A stretch of 64,000 bases of DNA from the NCBI GenBank assembly GCA_963617205.1, contig CAVEOA010000002.1, positions 1-64,000 of the forward strand, written 5' to 3'. This stretch comes from UBA11524 sp963617205 (GTDB taxonomy: Bacteria > Bacillota > Clostridia > Christensenellales > Aristaeellaceae). The notes under the pieces were generated by a model that worked only from the letters and a program-made list of their open reading frames with translations, made no database searches and was not told the origin of the DNA. Every line of letters begins with the position of its first letter. Positions within the stretch are counted from its first letter, which is position 1. Below are positions 59,682 through 64,000 of this stretch, piece after piece. The position numbers and the translations under genes were made by a program.

Positions 59682-60851
59682 ATGCGGGAACAGGAGCAGC
59701 TGCTGATTCAGTGGCTCAGCGGTTTCTATGACAAAAATCCGGCCATGCTTCGGAAAATGCTGCTGTCGATCGGCGTTCCGGCTTCGGGAACGCAACGCTA
59801 TGCAGCGGTGAGCATTGTCGGCGACCACCTGTGGGAGGCAAGAAAATGGCGGCAGCAGCTGCAAACAATCTGCGAGGAGGAAGGCGGCGGCAAGCGAAAT
59901 ATTGTCTGGTGCTGCATGCCGCAGAACGCGAATGAGCTGTGCGCCGTCTATACGGAGGAGGATCGTTGGCAGTTCGATCAGCTGGAGGAGGAGCTGTTCC
60001 GCGTTTCCGAAATTCTGAAGCAGATGTTTCAGCTCAGCCTGACGTTTGGCATCGGAACGCCCGCGACAACCCCATCCGGCGTATCAAACAGCATGCGCGA
60101 GGCCCGCATTGCGGCAGACTATCGAATGCTCTACGGTGCGGGACAGGTGATCACATACCGAAGCGTGGCGGCGCGCACATGCGTCATTCCACAGTTTCCG
60201 GAAAACCTGTTCAAGGCGGTGCTCAGCGCGTTCGAGCGGCGTGCGATTGTCGAATTTGAGCAGCAGCTGAATTTGCTGTTTCTTGATTTCGGTGCGCAAT
60301 CCGTGGAATATGCACGCGTGCTGATTCATCATCTGCTGATTGAGCTTTACAGGCGGATGTCGAATGAGGTGCGCATGGACTGCGGGCTTATCGAGGTCCT
60401 GAATGCCGTTGCAGCATGCTCCTATCTGGAGGAAATCAACTGCGTCGTCCGGCAGTTCGGCATCCGAACCATTGAATACAGCGCGGACACGCAGAATCAG
60501 GAGCGCAGGCGGGAGCAAATGAATGCCGTGCTCCGGCTGATTGAGGAAGGGCTGTCGGACGCGGATCTCAACATCAATGCGATTGCCGACAGGATGAGCC
60601 TTTCGACCAATTCCGTTCGTGCGCTGTTCAAGGACTTCGGTTATCCGTCCCCGAAGGATTATATTCAGCAGCTGCGGATGGACAAGGCATGCCGCCTGCT
60701 GGAGGAAACATCCCTGACGGCAAAGGAAATCGGACAACAGATCGGCTTTCCGGACAGCCGTTATTTCTACGTCGTGTTTAAGAAATGCACCGGCAAAACA
60801 GCATACGCATACCGCGCCGAAAAGCAGCGAAATTCCTCGGACACCCTGTGA
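59682..60851 (+). CDS. AraC-family transcriptional regulator
   Basis: 389 residues. The C-terminal 100 residues are a double HTH of AraC type (DLNINAIADRMSLSTNSVRALFKDF, LEETSLTAKEIGQQIGFPDSRYFYVVFKK). The central part is the linker domain found in clostridial AraC regulators that normally carry an N-terminal receiver or Cache sensor; neither is present. The start is the first ATG; GGAG is 9 nt upstream. It most likely controls the downstream ABC importer, from which it is separated by a terminator. Confidence 0.88.
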   Translation: MREQEQLLIQWLSGFYDKNPAMLRKMLLSIGVPASGTQRYAAVSIVGDHLWEARKWRQQLQTICEEEGGGKRNIVWCCMPQNANELCAVYTEEDRWQFDQLEEELFRVSEILKQMFQLSLTFGIGTPATTPSGVSNSMREARIAADYRMLYGAGQVITYRSVAARTCVIPQFPENLFKAVLSAFERRAIVEFEQQLNLLFLDFGAQSVEYARVLIHHLLIELYRRMSNEVRMDCGLIEVLNAVAACSYLEEINCVVRQFGIRTIEYSADTQNQERRREQMNAVLRLIEEGLSDADLNINAIADRMSLSTNSVRALFKDFGYPSPKDYIQQLRMDKACRLLEETSLTAKEIGQQIGFPDSRYFYVVFKKCTGKTAYAYRAEKQRNSSDTL

Positions 60852-60873
60852 AAAAACGCAGGGTGTTTGTTTT
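60841..60873 (+). terminator. Terminator overlapping the AraC gene stop
   Basis: ACACCCTG (60841-60848) pairs with CAGGGTGT (60859-60866), followed by a T-rich tract (TTGTTTTT). The left arm is the last coding sequence before the TGA. Confidence 0.85.
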
Positions 60874-60906
60874 TGCGAAAATTCAAAAAGTGCGCTTTTT
60901 CCGTAC

Positions 60907-60935
60907 TTGTCAAAACAGGCAAATTATTAGACAAT
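60907..60935 (+). promoter_or_regulatory. Possible weak promoter of the LplB-type importer operon
   Basis: TTGTCA (60907-60912), 17-bp spacer, GACAAT (60930-60935). Poor -10, as would suit activation by the AraC protein. Confidence 0.35.
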
Positions 60936-60973
60936 TAAGCCATCAAAGAGAGCAAGGAAAGGAAGCGAGCGGG

Positions 60974-61918
60974 ATGAAGGCAATCGTTGCGGGAAAGAAG
61001 AAACATCGTGACGGATTTTTCCATGAGATGCACCAGAACTTTTTCCTCTATCTGCTGACAGTGCCCGGTATCATCTTTTTTCTGATTTTCAGCTATTTGC
61101 CGATGGGCGGTCTGGTGATTGCCTTCCAGGATTATTCCATGAGGAAGGGCATTTTCGGCTCCTCCTTCAACGGCATCAACAATTTCAAGTTCCTTTTTGC
61201 GACGGGCGATATCTGGCGGATTACCGGCAATACGCTTTTCCTCAACCTCCTGTTTATCATCTTCACGACAGCCATGAGCGTGTTTCTGGCGATTCTGTTC
61301 AGCGAGGTGAAGAACAGGAAGTTCAAGCGGATTACGCAGACAATCTCCATTCTGCCGAATTTCGTTTCCTGGACGGTGATTGCGCTGTTCCTGGACGCCT
61401 TTATCGACACCAACACGGGCATGATTTCCAGAGCGCTGCAGCAGACGGGCGTGACGGTTGACATCTACAGCACCGCGTCCTACTGGCCGAGCATCCTCGT
61501 GTTCCTCAAAATTTGGCAGGGAGCAGGCTACGGTGCCATCGTGTACATCGCGACAATCGTCGGCATTGACCCGCAAATTTATGAGGCTGCCGATATTGAC
61601 GGTGCAACGCGAATGCAGAAGATTACGCGGATTACATTGCCGATGCTCAAGCCCACCATCATCCTGATGAGCCTGTTCAGTGTCGGACGCATCTTCTACG
61701 GCGACTTCGGCATGATTTATGCGCTGGTTGGCGACAACAGCCTGATTTTCTCGACGACGGACGTCATCGATACGTATGTGTACCGCATGATGCGCACGCT
61801 TCGGAATTACGGCATGAGCTCTGCGACGGGATTGTTCCAGTCTGTTCTCGGCTTTGTGTTCATCCTCTGTGTGAACGGCATTGCCCGGAGGATAGAACCG
61901 GACAGCGCACTGTTCTGA
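60974..61918 (+). CDS. Polysaccharide/oligosaccharide ABC permease (LplB/YteP type)
   Basis: 314 residues from the ATG at 60974; the upstream frame has no RBS and crosses the terminator. Starts with a basic cytoplasmic tail, then FFLYLLTVPGIIFFLIFSYLP, the LplB hallmark, and an EAA loop IYEAADIDGATRMQKITRITLP. Six membrane helices. This class imports complex oligosaccharides. Confidence 0.93.
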   Translation: MKAIVAGKKKHRDGFFHEMHQNFFLYLLTVPGIIFFLIFSYLPMGGLVIAFQDYSMRKGIFGSSFNGINNFKFLFATGDIWRITGNTLFLNLLFIIFTTAMSVFLAILFSEVKNRKFKRITQTISILPNFVSWTVIALFLDAFIDTNTGMISRALQQTGVTVDIYSTASYWPSILVFLKIWQGAGYGAIVYIATIVGIDPQIYEAADIDGATRMQKITRITLPMLKPTIILMSLFSVGRIFYGDFGMIYALVGDNSLIFSTTDVIDTYVYRMMRTLRNYGMSSATGLFQSVLGFVFILCVNGIARRIEPDSALF

Positions 61919-61933
61919 GAAAGGAGAAGCAAA

Positions 61934-62851
61934 ATGGAACATTCTCTTCGTCAGAAAAAACAGCCTCTTTCGTCCCGCAAACGGTTCACGGCGATGGATG
62001 TGGTGATCTACGCGCTGATTCTCATTTTCTGCGCGCTGTGCGTGATTCCGTTCCTGGTCGCCATCAGCGCCTCCTTCAGCGATGAAAGGACGCTGCTGCG
62101 CGAGGGTTACAGCCTGCTGCCGAAGGCGTTCACGCTGCAGGCATACAACATGCTGTTCCAGACGGATCAGATTTATGACAGCTACAAGGTGTCCATCTTT
62201 GTTGCCGTCGTCGGAACGCTGCTGTCCATGATTGTCACCGCCATGATGGCGTATCCGCTTTCGGTGCAGAAGGTGCGCTACCGCGGAAAAATCTCCTTCT
62301 TCGTCTACTTCACCATGCTTTTCAGCGGCGGTCTTGTGCCGACGTACATGCTCATCGCCAAATACCTGAACATGCGCGATACCATCTGGGTGCTGATTCT
62401 GCCCGTGCTGGTGAACCCGTGGAACCTGTTCCTGCTGCGCAACTTCTTCGCTGCGATTCCTGCTGAATTGCACGAAAGCGCGAGAATCGACGGCGCGAAT
62501 GACGTCCGCATTCTCTGGCAGATTATTCTGCCGGTATCGCTGCCGGCGCTGGCAACCGTTTCGCTGTTCTATCTGGTTGCCTACTGGAATCAGTGGTTCA
62601 ACGCGATGCTGTATATCGAGGACACGTCGCTGTATCCGCTGCAATACCTGATCATGAGGATGCTGCGGAACATCGAGCTGCTCAAGCAGATGTCCTCCCA
62701 GGCAGGCTTTGCGGTTGACATGAGCAGCCTGCCGTCAACGACCACAAAGATGGCGACCGCAATCGTCACCATAGGTCCGATTATCCTGGCGTATCCGTTT
62801 GCGCAGAAGTATTTCACATCCGGTCTGATTGTCGGCTCGGTAAAGGGCTGA
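61934..62851 (+). CDS. Carbohydrate ABC permease (YtcP/LplC type)
   Basis: 305 residues, six membrane helices, EAA loop LHESARIDGANDVRILWQIILPV, and the FVYFTMLFSGGLVPTYMLI segment typical of YtcP. RBS AAAGGAGAAG. It ends in GLIVGSVKG as usual for the family. Confidence 0.93.
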   Translation: MEHSLRQKKQPLSSRKRFTAMDVVIYALILIFCALCVIPFLVAISASFSDERTLLREGYSLLPKAFTLQAYNMLFQTDQIYDSYKVSIFVAVVGTLLSMIVTAMMAYPLSVQKVRYRGKISFFVYFTMLFSGGLVPTYMLIAKYLNMRDTIWVLILPVLVNPWNLFLLRNFFAAIPAELHESARIDGANDVRILWQIILPVSLPALATVSLFYLVAYWNQWFNAMLYIEDTSLYPLQYLIMRMLRNIELLKQMSSQAGFAVDMSSLPSTTTKMATAIVTIGPIILAYPFAQKYFTSGLIVGSVKG

Positions 62852-62906
62852 TCCCCATCGAATCTACCGCGCATAGACGCGGAGAAAAATAGAGGAGGTT
62901 TCTGGT

Positions 62907-64000
62907 ATGAAAAAGTTTGTCTCTCTGCTGCTCGCAGTGGCTGTGATGCTGCTGCTCGTTGTTCCGGCGTGCGCAGAAACGGAGATCAAGATCTATCTCT
63001 TCGGGCAGGCACAGAACATGGACAAGGTGCTGGCGAAGTTCTACGAGGATTCCGGGCTTGACATCCGCCTGAACATCGTTTGGAACACCGGCGCGGATCA
63101 CCGTGAAAAGCTCCCGCTGCTCATGGGCAACGAGGAAACGGCAGATCTTGTCTTTGATGCGTACTGGATGAACCTGTCGACCATGATCAATCAGGAAATG
63201 TACGCTGATCTGTCGAGCTATTTCAATAACGATGATTATCCGGGTCTGAAGGCGGCCTTCTCCGAGAGCTATCTGGCTCAGGTAACGGAGGAAGACGGCG
63301 CCATCTACGCCATTCCGTTCACGCAGGCTGCCAACGACATCCAGTGCATTTACTACCGCGCTGATCTGGCGGAAAAGTACGGCATCACGATTGACAGCAA
63401 CGAAGCGCTGGAGGAATACTTCAAGGCGGTTCAGGCCAATGAAAAGGACATGGTCGCACCGTTCGGTATCGGCGGCAGCCGCGCCATGTACTATCTTGAC
63501 CTGGACATCATGGAAAAGAAGCAGGCAAACATCTTTGAAATCACCGGCAGCGGCACGGCCGTCGGCATGGAATTCGAGGTTGCCATCAGCGAAGACGGCA
63601 AGACGGTGCTTGGCGCAACGGCGCTCGGTGCACCTGATTCCTACAGCGAAGCCTTCCCCGAGCCCTACACGACCAACACCCGCAATACCCGCGCCATTGA
63701 AAAGCTGACGAAGTGGGCGCAGTACACCCAGCCGAACTCCATCACTGAGGACGACGCGGCGAACAATTTGTTCTTCACCGGTCTTGTCGCAGCCATCGAG
63801 GGCAACGTCAGCAACTACGAGACCTATGCGCGTGAAATCGGGAAAATCGAAGGCGCATCGATCGGCATGTACGTGTACAATGAAGGCCTGCGCAACATGG
63901 AAGAAGGCTACTACGTCACGACCGGTCAGACCGCGTGGAACTTCCTCTGCGTGCCGTACTACAGCAAGAACATCGACGCCGCGATGAAATTCATTGACTG
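62907..64000 (+). CDS. ABC transporter solute-binding protein, cut by window end
   Basis: At least 364 codons, open at the right edge. RBS AGAGGAGG is 9 nt upstream. Signal peptide ends LLLVVPACAETEI: either type I cleavage after ACA or a poor lipobox (VPAC). Mature protein resembles LplA/YtcQ-type binding proteins (NTGADHREKLPLLMGN, DLSSYFNNDDYPGL, IYAIPFTQAANDIQCIYYR). Third gene of the importer; no ATPase seen. Confidence 0.9.
   Translation, partial: MKKFVSLLLAVAVMLLLVVPACAETEIKIYLFGQAQNMDKVLAKFYEDSGLDIRLNIVWNTGADHREKLPLLMGNEETADLVFDAYWMNLSTMINQEMYADLSSYFNNDDYPGLKAAFSESYLAQVTEEDGAIYAIPFTQAANDIQCIYYRADLAEKYGITIDSNEALEEYFKAVQANEKDMVAPFGIGGSRAMYYLDLDIMEKKQANIFEITGSGTAVGMEFEVAISEDGKTVLGATALGAPDSYSEAFPEPYTTNTRNTRAIEKLTKWAQYTQPNSITEDDAANNLFFTGLVAAIEGNVSNYETYAREIGKIEGASIGMYVYNEGLRNMEEGYYVTTGQTAWNFLCVPYYSKNIDAAMKFID

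Noticed and set aside
59391..59864. 157-codon minus-strand open frame between LacI and AraC genes
   Set aside because: Overlaps the AraC gene start and its promoter, no RBS or recognisable motif.
60935..62644. 569-codon minus-strand open frame across the two permeases
   Set aside because: Antisense to two permeases with EAA loops; highly charged His/Arg/Glu-rich product typical of a shadow frame.

Overview
The window looks like a chromosomal segment of an anaerobic, moderately GC-rich Bacillota (Clostridia) bacterium, probably gut- or rumen-associated. Supporting signs are strong Shine-Dalgarno sequences, sigma-A promoters (TTGACA/TATAAT), a monoderm-type ESX/type VII secretion locus with an EssC ATPase, AgrC/LytTR-type signalling, several sugar ABC importers without their own ATPase, and oxygen-sensitive Fe-S and tungsto/molybdo-pterin enzymes. 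A Christensenellales-like lineage is my guess; no rRNA or tRNA is present to test it.

Layout. (1) 1-608: a broken IS630-type transposase. (2) 0.7-15.6 kb: a molybdenum/tungsten cofactor island. An exported FMN-split-barrel protein is followed by a leftward operon fdhD-mobB-moeA-moaA-moaC-(mogA-moaE fusion). A rightward operon led by a candidate molybdopterin riboswitch encodes a TAT-exported four-cluster ferredoxin, an aldehyde:ferredoxin-oxidoreductase-family enzyme and a small partner (order and sizes like E. coli ydhY-V-W), then its own Tat translocase (two TatA/B-type proteins and TatC). Leftward modABC and a second MoeA-like protein complete it. Metal uptake, cofactor synthesis, enzyme and export are therefore side by side. 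(3) 15.7-25.8 kb: two very large, domain-inverted GH3 glycosidases, a secreted carbohydrate-binding-like protein and a small membrane protein, preceded by an AgrC-like kinase and LytTR regulator; a pair of LytTR-type half-sites 21 bp apart lies upstream of the glycosidase promoter. (4) 26-42 kb: a leftward type VII secretion locus: EssC, EsaB-like ubiquitin fold, three small helical ESX-size proteins, two DUF4176 proteins, a glycine-rich candidate substrate, a TPR exported protein, a transmembrane Ser/Thr kinase, a Thr/Pro-linker surface protein, an exported CxxC thioredoxin-like protein and an OB-like protein, with a STAND/TPR ATPase upstream. (5) 42.4-45 kb: MBOAT plus AlgJ/AlgX-like O-acetylation pair. 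(6) 45-59.4 kb: a LacI-controlled catabolic region: ABC importer, NagA, SIS-domain deaminase/isomerase, class II aldolase, fucose-isomerase-like protein, PFK-A-family kinase, TIM-family isomerase, LarA-family racemase and two TSUP exporters. (7) 59.5 kb to the end: an AraC regulator and an LplB/YtcP-type ABC importer whose binding protein runs off the right edge.

Non-coding structure includes two copies of a dispersed two-hairpin repeat (39.03 and 56.19 kb), a 20-bp exact repeat just upstream of two different promoters, a perfect 14-bp palindrome inside the sugar-operon promoter, and terminators placed directly after two solute-binding-protein genes.
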